Source of the DNA: Salvelinus alpinus
Lineage: Eukaryota > Chordata > Actinopteri > Salmoniformes > Salmonidae
Assembly: GCF_045679555.1 (NCBI RefSeq)
Contig: NC_092120.1
Location: forward strand, 12,699,805 to 12,763,804
DNA length: 64,000 nt
Direction of reading: 5' to 3'
Below the pieces are notes generated by a model that made no database searches, was not told the origin of the DNA, and saw only the letters and a program-made list of their open reading frames with translations. Below, one piece after another: positions 39,341 to 52,202 of the stretch; position 1 is the stretch's first letter, and every line of letters begins with the position of its first letter. Both the position numbers and the translations under genes were made by a program.

Positions 39341-39981
39341 CTTGCAAACTAGGGATTACTTTATGTCGCCTCAATGGTATGATACTAGCACAGTTAATAA
39401 ACGCCAATAATTGGTGATTGTATGGATGCTGGGATTCTCTTCCTTCATGAGCGCAACAGCCGTGGTGACCGTTCACCAGGAGCTGTCAGAACGATTTATG
39501 AAAAGTGTCACAGAGGTTTTGACACGATTACTCTTTTAATGTCTATGAATTGATTTTACTTAAGTGAGTAGAATGAATAGTTTACTGCATACTTTATTCC
39601 TATTGAGAGGCTATTGTTGGTTGTTCCTTCATGGCAGACACGCAGTTCGATGGAATATTTCTCCATCGGCAAGAGAGTTACAGCATAGCAAAGCGCAGAG
39701 AGAGCATCAATTTGTCAGAAAAAAAGTAATTTAAGGAACCTTTGGTATCAACGGAATGCGCATGTAAGCCAACGTTAATGTTTTGCGTCCATCAAATGGT
39801 AAACATTGGCAAAACACTTTTGACCTGACTGTATATGAATTTAACGGCGCAAAAATGGTTGCCTGTGGTATATTTGCTGTTTTCTCAAGGAAAAAGTGTC
39901 AACAAACTATTGATTTATTCTAAAATCCGGAATCCATTTTGCGCGTGAAAGTGTTGGAGATAGGATGTGTAGACTAAACCT
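39341..39981 (+). repeat. Left arm of a 641-bp near-perfect inverted repeat
   Basis: Compared base by base, this arm is the reverse complement of 40774-41412 except for one substitution (G in CACAGTT here, A in the other arm) and a two-base TT indel in CTCTTTTAATG. That is 638 of 641 columns, 99.5%. The arm starts CTTGCAAACTAGGGATTACT and ends GTGTAGACTAAACCT. Bases outside both outer ends (TTGTATTA on the left, GATGTCAT on the right) are unrelated, so there is no target-site duplication. No transposase or repeat family was recognised in it. Its position next to the promoter suggests this arm is the original and the other the copy, but this is a guess. Confidence 0.97.
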
Positions 39982-40773
39982 GTGGCACATGCGGGAATGA
40001 TGGTGGGAGCCTCTAATGATGTCAAAATTGAGGCCAGCACAGGAGACTCGTGAGGGCCAGTGTCTTCCAGAAAGACAAGAATAGATAAGGTAGGGGGAGC
40101 TGTGAGGGGGGGGGGGGGGGGTGTAAAGCTCCCATTAGCTCTGACATCTTGACAATGTCAGAGACAGCAGAGTTATTTTGTATTGGTTGGAATACCCAGT
40201 CCATGGCACTGGTCCTGACCCATATCGTCTCAAAGATGAAAACAGATTAGCCTTTATCAGGGTGAAAAGTATCATTTACCTTTTCTTATTTGTTTCTGAT
40301 CGTGTTCCCTGTCTTACCTGTAAGTACTCCTCAGCGGGAAACACAGGGGCATGTCCTTACCGGGACAGCTCATTGTCCTGTAATCTCCTACTCGGTCTCT
40401 GACTGCTCTGAGGCTTGCCAGGGCTGGTGAGAACCACTATCTGGACTGTGTCCCTGAGGACCCCGTCTCTGCCATGTGACACCCTGACGGGAATCACAAC
40501 GTGCACTATACCTGCCTGCATAGCTGAAACACTCATCAGTTTATGCCCCTCATTTATGGGGGGAGGGGAAATACATTAATATGTTTAATCCCACAAGTGA
40601 GACACTAAACTGTCACATATTGAGGGTTAGGCAGAGCATTAATTCAAATCACTAGACTTCCTATGTTACTGTAAAAACAACATGCCAGGGTAAAGGAAAA
40701 ACTGACAGAATATAATTTCTCTCTCATAGAATATTGGGAAAGAATTCCTAATACAACACACTAGTTACACTGA
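39982..40773. other. 792-bp spacer between the inverted arms
   Basis: Contains a G16 run (40106-40121) and a perfect 9-bp stem, CTCTGACAT (40139-40147) with ATGTCAGAG (40155-40163), around a 7-base loop. No gene or repeat recognised. Confidence 0.7.
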
Positions 40774-41412
40774 AGGTTTAGTCTACACATCCTATCTCCA
40801 ACACTTTCACGCGCAAAATGGATTCCGGATTTTAGAATAAATCAATAGTTTGTTGACACTTTTTCCTTGAGAAAACAGCAAATATACCACAGGCAACCAT
40901 TTTTGCGCCGTTAAATTCATATACAGTCAGGTCAAAAGTGTTTTGCCAATGTTTACCATTTGATGGACGCAAAACATTAACGTTGGCTTACATGCGCATT
41001 CCGTTGATACCAAAGGTTCCTTAAATTACTTTTTTTCTGACAAATTGATGCTCTCTCTGCGCTTTGCTATGCTGTAACTCTCTTGCCGATGGAGAAATAT
41101 TCCATCGAACTGCGTGTCTGCCATGAAGGAACAACCAACAATAGCCTCTCAATAGGAATAAAGTATGCAGTAAACTATTCATTCTACTCACTTAAGTAAA
41201 ATCAATTCATAGACATTAAGAGTAATCGTGTCAAAACCTCTGTGACACTTTTCATAAATCGTTCTGACAGCTCCTGGTGAACGGTCACCACGGCTGTTGC
41301 GCTCATGAAGGAAGAGAATCCCAGCATCCATACAATCACCAATTATTGGCGTTTATTAATTGTGCTAGTATCATACCATTGAGGCGACATAAAGTAATCC
41401 CTAGTTTGCAAG
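40774..41412 (-). repeat. Right arm of the near-perfect inverted repeat
   Basis: The inverted partner of 39341-39981, 639 bp, two bases shorter owing to one indel. Begins AGGTTTAGTCTACACATCC and ends CCCTAGTTTGCAAG. If transcribed together with the left arm the RNA could fold into a very long hairpin with a 792-base loop. The reading could also be an assembly or library artefact, which needs independent reads across both junctions. Confidence 0.97.
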
Positions 41413-41521
41413 GATGTCATGAAATAGTTTAAAGTGTTTGGGTATTGCAATTGGATGATTTGCACCCTCTTTCATTCTTTCTCATCCTCTTTCTCTTTCT
41501 TTCTCAACATGCACACACACT

Positions 41522-41717
41522 TGTTTATTTGACCTTTATTTAACTAGGCAAGTCAGTTAAGAACAAATTCTTATTTTCAATGACGGCCTAGGAACAGTGG
41601 GTTAACTGCCTTGTTTTGGGGCAGAACGACAGATTTTCACGTTGTCAGCTCGGGGATTCGATCTAGCAACCTTTCGGTTACTAGTCCAATGCTCTAACCA
41701 CTAGGCTACACACGACC
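41522..41717 (-). mobile_element. HpaI-type tRNA-derived SINE, antisense
   Basis: Read on the minus strand: a tRNA-like head with A box GTAGCCTAGTGGTTAGAGC (41709-41691), then AACCGAAAGGTTGC, then B box AGATCGAATCC (41664-41654), a body with CTGCCCCAAAACAAGGCAG, and the tail AAGAATTTGTTCTTAACTGA ending TAGTTAAATAAAGGTCAAAT. Layout and sequence match the HpaI SINE family of salmonids. The tail is shared with the L2-type LINE in this window. The copy looks close to full length. Confidence 0.92.
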
Positions 41718-43678
41718 TAAATTGGCAGATTGAGTGTATGTAGACTAGTGTACTTTCTCCTCATACAGTGAAAGGAAAGGCTTTAGCGACAAATAACTTT
41801 TAGGCTCAGCAAAGTAAAAGCCTTTTGTGTGCTTGAGAAGCGTGACCGCAAGCAAGGGGGCATCCTAGAAGTGCCAGAGAAGTCTCTTACTATTTAATAA
41901 CGGGCAACTCAAAAATCTAACTTAAATTATATTAAAGCAAATGGGTAACACTTTAGATTAAGTTGGTCTTATACCTATGTAATAACACTGTAATTACACA
42001 AGTAAAAACATAATGTTTATATGGCACCCTCAGAATAGCCATGCCACATGGTGGCTCCAGTCAAAAAAAGAAGATTCCTCTTGTTAACTCAGTCTCCAAG
42101 GAATAACAATCATCCTCTCATGCTGCAGCGTCCTGCTGAATTGCAAACACAGATGGTCAGCTATTGTGCTCTTCAGACATCTCACATGTGGCAGTCTATA
42201 TGGAATAATGACTGAATATGTTTTCATGTAAGTGTTTGAGTATGTGCCCATACAATTACTGTATTTTTATGTGTGGTATGTGTGTGTTTGTAAAATATTT
42301 GTTTTGGCGTGAGCGTCTGTATAGGGAGGGAGGGAATGACAGAGACACAGAGAGAGTAAGGATACTTGAGAAGGGATAGAAGTGGTGGTCTAGCAATCTA
42401 AAGAGCAAGTGATCAGCATAGCCCTAAATCTGCTGCCCAGAACATTCTATTGGTCAAAGCCTTCTCTCCTCCAATTACAGTGTAATTTCAATTAAGCACT
42501 AATATCTGGGACAATCAATGGTGTACTGGCCACCCCTTGCCTGACACAAATATTGATGTGATTTAATCACTGCCTAACCCTAGGCTGAAATAATGCCTGG
42601 ATAGTTCAAGTTAAATGTCTGTCTGACCCCCCCCATACACTGGCTTACCGATGACCTCATGTTATCTCGCTCTATTGCGATGGAAGACATCTTATCTTCA
42701 CTTCAGTCAGATAAGTATAGCCTCTGCTTATTGTCATGCCAAAAAAAACAATTGTTCCACCTGTAACAAACCAACAGCTTTGGAAAGAATGAGAGCATTT
42801 TAGTTATATCAAGTGTCACATAAGGAGTGTGTGCTTTCGCCGTGATCGTTTCATGGCCTCTTTTGTGTTTTTTTATTCCACGGCAGCTTTGCCCACTGCT
42901 TTTCCCACACTGTGTGTGGAGAGCAGGAAGAACTCCGCTGCACAGCAGGGTCCTACCTTCTGCCATTATGGCTGTGATTCAATCATCACAGGGCCTCACT
43001 TTACTCCAGCACACTGTAAGGGAAAGAAATGTCACCCTCTCTCGTCGCTTAATGGAGCCACAAGCCAACAGTGCTTTTCATCATGGCTAAGACCAACAGT
43101 CGCTTAAAGTGAGAAGTATACTGGCAAGCTTCACCTATCCATCCCCTCTCTTCCCATGTCATTTCAAAATGGCCTTCACTCAATGCTTCATCCTGAAATT
43201 GCAGCCAGAGGATCTCCACACAGGGCAAAGACCTACAGAGGTGTAATGTGGGAAGCAGTCCTGGCAACCTTTGTTTCCCAACCGTCCCTACAAGGATTAA
43301 AGCCCAGTGAGCTCTGCTTCTCCTCGGCTATAGGGCAGAAAACTCTTTACTTACCCAGGACTAATCTCTCCTCCAGCAAGCTCTTAATTGAGCCATCATC
43401 AGCAGCTGATTCAGGGGTTAAACATCAATTAAGGTAATGTGCAGAGAGGCGCAGCGGAGAGTAAGGGCTCCAGTCCAGAGGGCAAGGGAGGTCAACTAGG
43501 CCCTACGGTCCCTAAAGGAAAGAGGGGGATGGAGTGGGCCAGTGGAGGGGTTAGGATGCTCTGGGAGAGGTGGAGATCTGAAGTGCCCGCTTAGGGATGA
43601 GTGGTTTGGACAATGGAGTGGAGCAGGTTGATGGTGATAATGCTGGAGCCTGAGATTCTCTACCGATCAGTGGTAACT
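41718..43678. other. Non-coding stretch, part possibly conserved
   Basis: 42900-43440 is non-repetitive, of even composition, and contains CTCTTAATTGAGCC and CATCAATTAAGG motifs, compatible with a conserved non-coding block. Overlapping open frames there have no splice support or family. Purine-rich sequence follows at 43440-43620. Confidence 0.35.
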
Positions 43679-45124
43679 AGTGTTGCACAGTATGCTGAAA
43701 CTAAAGTACTTTTTCGATAATAGGTCATGAAAAACAGTTCAGTACTAGAATTTGTTGCTTTCGGTACTTCTGTCAAATGTGTCTCCCGTTGTCTACTGAT
43801 TGAGAGAGGATTAAGTCTATCAGCGCAGCCGATGTCCCCTTATAGCACGAGAGCACTGTGCATGCTCCACTTACTCTTTGCTAGCTTTAGCCTGTCCTGC
43901 GGAACCACTGTTTTCACTGGTAGTCTGGGCTGCATCAGCACTTATGCTGCACAGAAGTTTACACACTTAGAAATGTTGAAACTGTTAATTACTGTTCGCA
44001 AAACAATGTCCATTACAGGTGAGAACACTTTACAATGCAAGAAGATGATATCAGTAGCTTCCAGTTTTGTAGACTATCTTTCCTTGCCGGCTTACAGTTG
44101 ACGCTAACATCAATTCACTTACCTAGTACCTTGTTTATGGTAATATGCAAACCATAACGCAGAAAGCAGATTTTCGCCAAAAACTTGATTAATTCACTTC
44201 GTGTCTCTCCCAGCCAATATTGTCTTTGCTGGAGCCTTGAACTGTGTGTGTGTGTGACGTCATGGGTCTTAACTACAGAGACAGCGCACACTTTTTTTTT
44301 ATAGAAGAAGAGATTGCTTCTTCTATTCAAATGTTGTTGATCAGTTAGGGCTGGGATTCGGGGCTTAGATTCATTCTAATTTAGGTTTTAGCGCAATATT
44401 TCAAATGCCAATATCGCAAAAATCAAGGTTTTTATTTTGATGAGTGTTTGTCCACTTGTTCTCATGTTGTCTTTTTGGCCTTGCCTCCTCTGCTCCTTCT
44501 GTGCACCTTTTACTCACATACCAAGCCCCTGCCACTCACAACAACTAAGATGAGAGATCACTTTTTCCTCTCTGACAAGCGGTTTCAACCCGCTATTTGC
44601 ATTTGAGGTTTGGTCCAACAATTGGTCATATGGACACCGAAACACATTCAGAGATTATTGTACTGTAATAGAGGAGAAGTGAACCTTTCTAACGATACCA
44701 TTTGTATGTCTAAACTCCATGCATGCAGAGCAGACACTACTCAAATGGGAGTATCAATGAACGTTGATTCAGGAAAATGTATGCTCAGTTTGTCGCTTGG
44801 TGGTAACACATACTGCTAGCAGCATTTTAACCAATGACTGTTATGCTAGCTGTCTAGTCTGTGTTTATAAATGTGCAATAACCATAAAAAAGCACAATTT
44901 ATGTAAGGAATTGGCAACTCGTTCTCATTCTGAGAAATAAGGTAGGTCACTTGATTTCAACTTCTGAACAAAGTGGACGGGCTAGCATGCTGTCCAAACA
45001 GTTGGAGACAGACAGAAGGGTGTGTTCATAACAATTCAACTGTTCTACCTTGTTAGCTAGCAAATAGATCCAAGTTGGCTAAACTTAAAGTATAAAGATT
45101 AGATGGCTACTCACTATATATTGG
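43679..45124. other. Probable degenerate interspersed repeats
   Basis: Begins TAGTGTTGCACAGTATGCTG and later GTTAGGGCTGGGATTCGGGG (about 44344), sequence types that recur at the ends of fish DNA transposons. I could not define ends or a family. The open frame at 43727-44101 shows no motif. Confidence 0.35.
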
Positions 45125-45475
45125 GCTGGGAATTGCCAGGGACCTTACGATTTTATCACAATACTTAGGCGGCGATACGATATGTATTGCGACTCACAAT
45201 TTAATATTTATTGCGATTTAATGCTGTGATTTTATTGCGATTCGATGTTCCAAACATATTGTTTTGATCAGTTATATAAATACAAGTGCTGGAAGCAAAT
45301 TGGCTTCCTATTTAAAAAATAAGATGGAGAACGAGCTATGAAGGGAAAATACTTGTGTTTTGGTGCAGGTACAGCCAACTAGTGCAAAATAATATTGCTA
45401 TATTGTCAAAACGATACAATATATTGTCAAATAATATCCCAATATATAACTATCGATTTGTTTCCACCCCATCAC
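45125..45475 (+). repeat. Unclassified interspersed repeat A, copy 1
   Basis: Shares order and sequence with 59612-59937: TTGGGCTGGGAATTGCC / TGACCTTACGAT start region, CACAATACTTAGG, GTTTTGGTGCAGGTACAGCC, AACTAGTGCAAAATAATATT, then CCCATCACTA at the end. Copy 1 has extra sequence in the middle. AT-rich with CGATA motifs; no coding capacity. Confidence 0.8.
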
Positions 45476-45659
45476 TAACTTACTAGCACCTGGGCTTGTG
45501 CTTGACAGATTGTTTATGAGACCTGTGTTAATTTTCTATAATGCCTGCTACAAGAAGTTAGTCATTATTAGTGAATGTGCATTATGTGTGGTTCTAGTTA
45601 AATCTAACAAAAATTGCATTTTCATAGACAGACTTGAAAGCCAGATCAGGGATTTATAC

Positions 45660-46035
45660 GTTCCAAATGGAAGGTGAACATATTGTTTTTATTCTGTAAC
45701 CCCATGAAATCAGCCAAACCAGCTCAATAATTCAACGCATACACACACACTCCTATTGAATATGATTTGCCTGTATTGTGAATAGGCCTAGGCTACATCT
45801 TGATTTACCCAGTTTATCAATAGACTAGAGATTTACCATTCAAATACATTATTACTATTATGTGGTAAACAAAGTAAAATAAAAATCTAATGTAATGATA
45901 TTGAACTCAAAAGGTATGGATCAAGTGCCTTTCTGTGACTTTGGCTAATAACGCCTTATTTTTTTGACATATCATTTTGGTATCGAGTATTGTGATTCTA
46001 AACCTGGTATCGCTATCGAAGTCAAAATTCTGGTA
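45660..46035 (-). repeat. Unclassified interspersed repeat B, copy 1 (antisense)
   Basis: Reverse complement of the family member at 57905-58400. Matching landmarks: TTGTGATTCTAAACCTGGTA, AGTCAAAATTCTGGTA, ACATCTTGATTTACCC and CCCATGAAATCAGCC. Diverged, no coding frame. Confidence 0.75.
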
Positions 46036-49000
46036 ACGGTCTGATGGAGTAGAGTCTTATTCTAAATACCAAAGGGTGGTTCTTGGCATACCCCCAATTT
46101 TAAAGGTGAAGTAGAGAGGGTTGCCATATTCTGAACACGATTGTAGGTAGCCTATTGTAGGCTCCCATTTTGCATCTTTTACTACCCTTCAGATTTGATT
46201 CCCACCCACCTTTCTTGATCATTTTGAATAAGCAGAGGTGATTGAATGTTATGAAATAACCTGAATAGCAGTGAAACAGCTGAAATCCTCTCATATTATT
46301 TAGAAATACTTTATTTGACTTGAAACGGCTGCTTGCTCTCTAGCGGAGGTTCAAACACCTTCAACCTGAGCATGTAGAACTTCGCACCAGTTAATTGGGT
46401 ACAAGGACGCAATGTATCCAACGGTTCCAACACACCAAAGAGTAATCTCATGAGCATTTGAATCTGTTACATCCGTTCTCTGAACTGAAAAACTATGAGA
46501 ACTGACTGGTGTCACTCTGAAAAACTAGTTCCCTGAAACGAGGTGGTTGCTTTTGTGCGACCACCGGTGTCAGCTTACAACAAAAATAGCAGCTGCTCGC
46601 GTCTTGAAGGGGAAGTTAGGTTCCAAATCTCTGCTTAGAATTCAACCATAGACTTAAAGCCATAAATGGTATAGCGATTAGCGTTCCATTGAACTGCCGG
46701 TCATAAAAGCATACCAATGATTCCCTATTCATTTGATATACGGTAGCATTCATCAATTCTCACTGGAGCCATTAGTCTACCATAGCTAAAATAACATGTT
46801 TTTTTATGTATGTCTCAGCTCCAAATGGTCACACTTGATCCTTATTGCGGTAACAGCATTAGTTAGCATGTTAACATCTCACATTGATAAGATGGACTCC
46901 TAAAGATGAAGAGATCTTCCGTGGTTCTTGCAAGGGCAGCTAAATTCACTGAAATGACCCATCTCAACAGTTCTTCAAAAGTTGGTTTATCACCAGATAC
47001 CATTGTCTTGTGATTGGTTTGCGCACCGTGTTTCTATATGTATGTCAATCATGCATCAGGTTATAGCTTACAGTGATCAATCCATGAGGATCTGTTTCAT
47101 AAAAATATAGCTGAAGAGAAAAAAATGAATGGTAAATCCTTACACCCAGTTGTTGCTTTTCTCTAAAAAATACTCTGCTCAGGGCACTACATTTATCCAG
47201 TCCGCCTCTAAAGACATTGCTTGAAATATACAGCTTTGGAGCAAAACATTGAAATCTGGGTTGACCTCCTTTTGGCTAGTAGGTAGAAACAGATGAATAA
47301 ATCAAAATGGTGAATGCACGTAACATGTATTTTTATCTGGGATTATGGAATCTGTAGGAGTATATTAAAACTCCCTCATTCCGTTTCATGACGGTGTCCA
47401 TATCCTTTTGTTTTCATTGTTCTTCTCTATCACTCAGTTGTTTTGCCAGAGGCTTTATCCAGATTAAGTCGAATTTCCCTCCTCTTAATATACTCTTTGC
47501 GAATAGAAAGGGTAATCTTGCATAAAGCCAACCGAATGGGCTTTTTTGGGGGTCTTTGGTGGGATCAAGGGGCGGTGGGATCAAGACATCACAACCTATG
47601 TAGGCTAAATGCAACTTAGCTGTACACATATGCAAGATTATCATTAACAAATGAGTCTGAGATGAGCAAGGATTTGGAACACAAAGTGTTACACTACACC
47701 ACACTGGGGCCAGCGTGACCTTGACTGGTGTCAATGTAATTACATTTTGTGTTCATTCAGTTCAAATCAGGCAAGCCTTTTTTCTGTCATTTTCTACAGA
47801 AAAGATGTCAAAGAAACAAGGTAATGAGATCAGTATTTAGAAAATCTATTGAGTTGTGCACAAATGGAGGTGCTTTTTAGAGGAACCAGAAAGAGGCCAC
47901 CTTCCCTCAATGCAGAGTAATTATGGTGATGGTCTTGTCTCCTTTCCTCACAGCGGCTCCCAAACAAACATGGTTCATAACTAACCTGAACCAGTGTGTT
48001 CAGGTAATGTTAGATTTAATGTAAGGGGACAGGACGTTGGATCAGGATCAGCGACCACCAGTGAACTGTATTTAATCAGAGTATAGGATGAAGCCTTTGG
48101 GAAATGCAACCTGTGTTCTTTGGAAAATGCAGCTGAATCCATTGGAAAATGTGAAAACTTAAATTACAGTGGGAAGATCTGTCATTGCTACGAGAGTTCA
48201 AAAGCATCCAGGAGAGAGACAAAAGTAGAAAGAAAGAGGGAGAAAAGAGGCTTCCACAACTGTAGAGAACTATAATAATCCCAACTTAGAGACAAAGAGA
48301 AAAAGAGCAAGTGAGACCAATCGCCAGCTATGCCGCTGTGCTGACAGGGTTACAGTGTTGCGAGAGCAGGGGATGGCCATCACTTCTGCACAGCTGAAAC
48401 GGCAAGCGCCCGGCCCAGGAGCTGAAACACTACACCTCCGCCTCTCACACACCTCTCTCCTTCTTCTCTCCCTCTTTCCCTTTGATCTCAAGTCCTGCCA
48501 TTACTTGGTCTTCATCTTTTCCAAACTCCCTTATTTTTTATTTTTTTTCTTATTCCTCCCAAACCTGTGTCTTACATTTCTCATATCACTGATTTACGGC
48601 ATATGCTGTAAGTTGTGCCCTCAATTGAATGTATATCACCCTTTCCTCACTGGGGCGTGGTATAGTTTTATGGTTGTACAGTAATGGGGCCATCTGCACA
48701 GGGCTCTTTGAGTTAGCCGTGCGCTCCATGCAGGGTGTGTTAGTTTACGTTGGGAGGGAAGATGACTGGCTTATTCCTTTTCTCTTGTGAAGCAGCCATT
48801 ACCCAGAGCTGGGAATGGTTCCAGTGAGTCAGAGATAGAGGAGGAGAGTAAAAAATCCCCTCTCCACCCTTCCAAAGTGACACACTTCCCATTTTGTGTG
48901 TGTGTGTGTGAGCATGCTGGTCTGGTACTGATCCCCAGCAGCAATCTGAGTAGTGTGGACAACAATTGGGAAAGGCAATCTGATGTTACAATGGAACAAG

Positions 49001-49058
49001 TGTTGAAATGGCAGACGACTTGTCATAATACAGCCTTTGGACCACTGAAATACAGTCT
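46036..49058. other. Unassigned non-coding stretch
   Basis: No gene or family recognised. 48420-48570 is pyrimidine-rich. Open frames at 47414-47734 and 48355-48684 lack motifs and splice context. Confidence 0.4.
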
Positions 49059-49699
49059 ATAACCAGGTTTGCATCCAACCTTTTTATGCGAGTAAAGTAT
49101 ATGTCGGATATAAAATGTCATGACATGCCTGATGGAAACAGCTAATTTGTTGGTCAACTTTCCAAATGTAGACCAAACAAAATAAGGTGGGATCTGTTTG
49201 TGTCTATAAAATTAAATATGTGTGAAATTGCGGTGGCAAGACTGTGTGGTCCTCCAACTACGACTTGGGAAAGCATGCAGTTTATTAGGCTACAGATGAA
49301 ATATATGATGATGAATTTGACAGGATGGTGAAAGTGCACGGTGATGAGCTTGATGCTCCTTTCCAATAAATATCGAGGGTCTTATTCTGTTGAAAGATGG
49401 CGCCGAAGAGGATGGCTGACGGTTTACATGCTCCTAACCAACTGTGCTATTATTATTATTTTTTTGCGTTTATAACTTATTTTTAAATTTATTTAGTACA
49501 TAATTTTGCTGCTACCGTCTCTTATGACCGAAAATAACTTCTGGACATCAGAACAGCGATTACTCACCACGAACTGGAAGAAGCTTTTTCATTTAACGAG
49601 TCCGATGAGAAGGATATACTGGTTTCCCGGGAACAGGCGCAAATCCCCGTCATTTGCGTAAACTCCCACTGCCATCCCTTCTTCTGGCTAACATGCAAT

Positions 49700-50660
49700 C
49701 ATTGGAAAATAAAATGGATGACTTACGATTATCCTACCAACAGGACATTAAAAACTGTAATATCCTATGTTTCACAGAGTCGTGGATACGGATAATATAA
49801 AGCTGGTGGGATTTTCCATGCACCGGCAGAACAGAGAAGAAGCTATGTCTGGTAAGACGAGGGGTGGGGGTGTGTGTCTATTTGTCAATAACAGCTGTCT
49901 AATATTAAAGAAGTCTCAAGGTATTGCTCGCCTGAGGTAGAGTACCTTATGATAAGCTGTAGACCACACTATCTACCAAGAGAGTTCTCATATATATTAT
50001 TCTTAGCCATCTATTTACCACCACAGACCGATGCTGGCACTAAGACCACACTCAACCAACTCTATAAGACCATAAGCGAACAAGAAAATTCTCATCCAGA
50101 AGCGGCGCTCCTAGTGGCCGGGGACTTTAATGCAGGCAGACTTAAATCAGTTTGACAACATTTTTACCAGCATGTCACATGTGCAACCAAAAAACTCTAG
50201 ACCACCTTTACTCCACACACAGAGATGCATAGAAAGCTCTCCCCCACCCCCCATTTGGCAAATCTACCATAATTCTATCCTCTTGATTCCTGCTTACAAG
50301 CAAAAACTAAAGCAGGAGGTACCAGTGACTCGCTCAATACGAAAGTGGTCAGATGACGCGGATGCTACGCTACAGGACTGTTTTGCTAATACAGACTGGA
50401 ATATGTTCAAGGATTCATCCAATGGCATTGAGGAGTATACCACCTCAGTCATCGGCTTCATCAATAAGTGCATCGACGACGTCATCCCCACAGTGACCGT
50501 ATGTACATATCCCAACCAGAAGCCATGGATTACAGGCAACATCCACATCAAGCTAAAGGCTAGAGCTGCCGCTTTCAAGGAGCGGGACACTAATCCGGTC
50601 GCTTATAAGAAATCCTGCTATGCCCTCAGACGAACCATCAAACAAGCAAAACGTCAATAA
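49700..50660 (+). pseudogene. Rex1 LINE endonuclease and linker (broken)
   Basis: An early fragment reads NCNILCFTESW-like sequence near 49750. The frame at 49949-50155 carries YLPPQTDAGT and the endonuclease motif LLVAGDFNAG. It shifts into 50130-50660, which continues LNQFDNIF. At about 50265 the expected SDHN motif reads IYHNSILLIPAYKQ, with the catalytic Asp lost, apparently through a one-base deletion. The linker ends at a TAA at 50658-50660, where the surrounding family has a Tyr codon as I remember it. Confidence 0.8.
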
Positions 50661-50870
50661 AGGATTAAGATTAAATCCTACTACACCGGTTCTGACGCTT
50701 GTCGGATGTGGCAGGGCTTAAACTATTACGGACTACAAACGGAAACCCAGACGCGAGCTGCCCAGTGACGCGAGCCTACCAGACGAGCTAAATGCCTTTT
50801 ATGCTCGCTTTGAGGCAACAACACTGAAGCAGGCACGAGAGCACCAGCTGTTCTGGATGACTATGTAATA

Positions 50871-52202
50871 ATGCTCTTGGTAGCCTATGTGAGCAAGACT
50901 TTTAAACAGGTCAACATTCACAAAGCTGCGGGGCCATACGGATTACCAGGACGTCTACTCAAAGCATGCGCTGACCAACTGTCAAGTGTCTTCACTGACA
51001 TTTTCATCCTCTCCCTGTCCGAGTCTGTAATACCTACATGTTTCAAGCAGACCACGATAGTCCCTGTGCCCAAGGAAGCAAAGGTAACCTGCCTAAATGA
51101 TTTCTGCCCCGTAGCACCCACGTCGGTAGCCATGAAGTCCTTTGAAAGGCTGGTCATGGCTCACATCAACAGCATCCTCCCGGAAACCCTAGACCCACTA
51201 CAATTCGCATACCTCACCAACAGATCCACAGATGACGCAATCTCAATCACACTCCACACTGCCCTTTCCCACCTGGACAAAAGGAACACCTATGTGAGAA
51301 TGCTGTTCATTGACTACAGCTCAGCGTTCAACACCATAGTGCCCGCGAAGTTCATCACTATGCTAAGGACCCTGGGACTAAACACCTCCCTCTGCAACTG
51401 GATCCTGGACTTCCTGACGGGCCGCCCCCAGGTGGTAAGGGTAGGCAACACCCCGTCTGCCACGCTGATCCTCAACACTGAGGCCCCTCAGGGGTGTGTA
51501 CTTAGTCCCCTCTGCATGGCCAATCATGACTCCAACACCATCATTAAGTTTGCTGACGACACACCGGTGGTAGGCCTGATCACCGACAATGATGAGACCG
51601 CTTATAGGGAGGAGGTCAGATAACTGGCAGTGTGGTGCCAGGACAACAACCTCTCCCTCCAATGTGAGCAAGACAAAGGAGCTGATCGTGGACTATAGGA
51701 AAAGGTGGGCCGAACAGGCCCCCATTAACATCGATGGGCTGTAGTGGAGCGGGTTGAGAGTTTCAAGTTCCTTGGTGTCCACATCACCAACGAACTATCA
51801 TGGTCCAAACACACAAAGACAGTCGTGGAGAGCACACAACAAAACATTTTACCCCTCAGGAGACTGAAAATATTTGGCATGGGTCCCCAGATCCTCAAAA
51901 AGTTCTTGACCGGTTGCATCACCGCCTGGTATGGCAACTGCTCGGCATCTGGCCTTAAGACGCTACAGAGGGTAGTGTGTACGGCCCAGTACATCACTGG
52001 GGCCAAGCTTCCTGCCATCCAGGACCTATATAATAGGCGGTGTCAGAGGAAAGCCCATAAAATTGTCAGAGACTCCAGTCACCCAAGTCATAGACTGTTT
52101 TCTCTGCTACCATGTGGCAAGCGGTACCGGAGCGCCAAGTCTAGGACCAAAAGGCTCATTAACAGCTTCTACCCCCAAGCCATAAGACTGCTGAACAATT
52201 AA
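50871..52202 (+). pseudogene. Rex1 LINE reverse transcriptase (broken)
   Basis: Frame 50871-51623 starts in reverse transcriptase block 1 (VNIHKAAGPYGLPGRLLKAC), then MLFIDYSSAFNTI with the first catalytic Asp, APQGCVLSPL, and IKFADDTPVVGL with the catalytic Asp pair (FADD at 51549-51560). A segment of about eight residues seems to be missing between SPL and CMANHDSN, in frame. TAA at 51621-51623 stops it. The same frame resumes at 51744-52202 with VESFKFLGVHITNELSW, LTGCITAWYGNCSAS and the C-terminal SHPSHRLFSLLPCGKRYRSA. The three blocks 50130-50660, 50871-51623 and 51744-52202 are all in one frame. Confidence 0.9.

Noticed and set aside
39341-41412. A transposon with long terminal inverted repeats
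   Set aside because: No target-site duplication, no transposase and no end signature recognised. Inverted duplication fits better, though a copy-number search could reverse this.
41640-41717. tRNA gene on the minus strand
   Set aside because: Head of the HpaI-type SINE; the full SINE body and tail follow.
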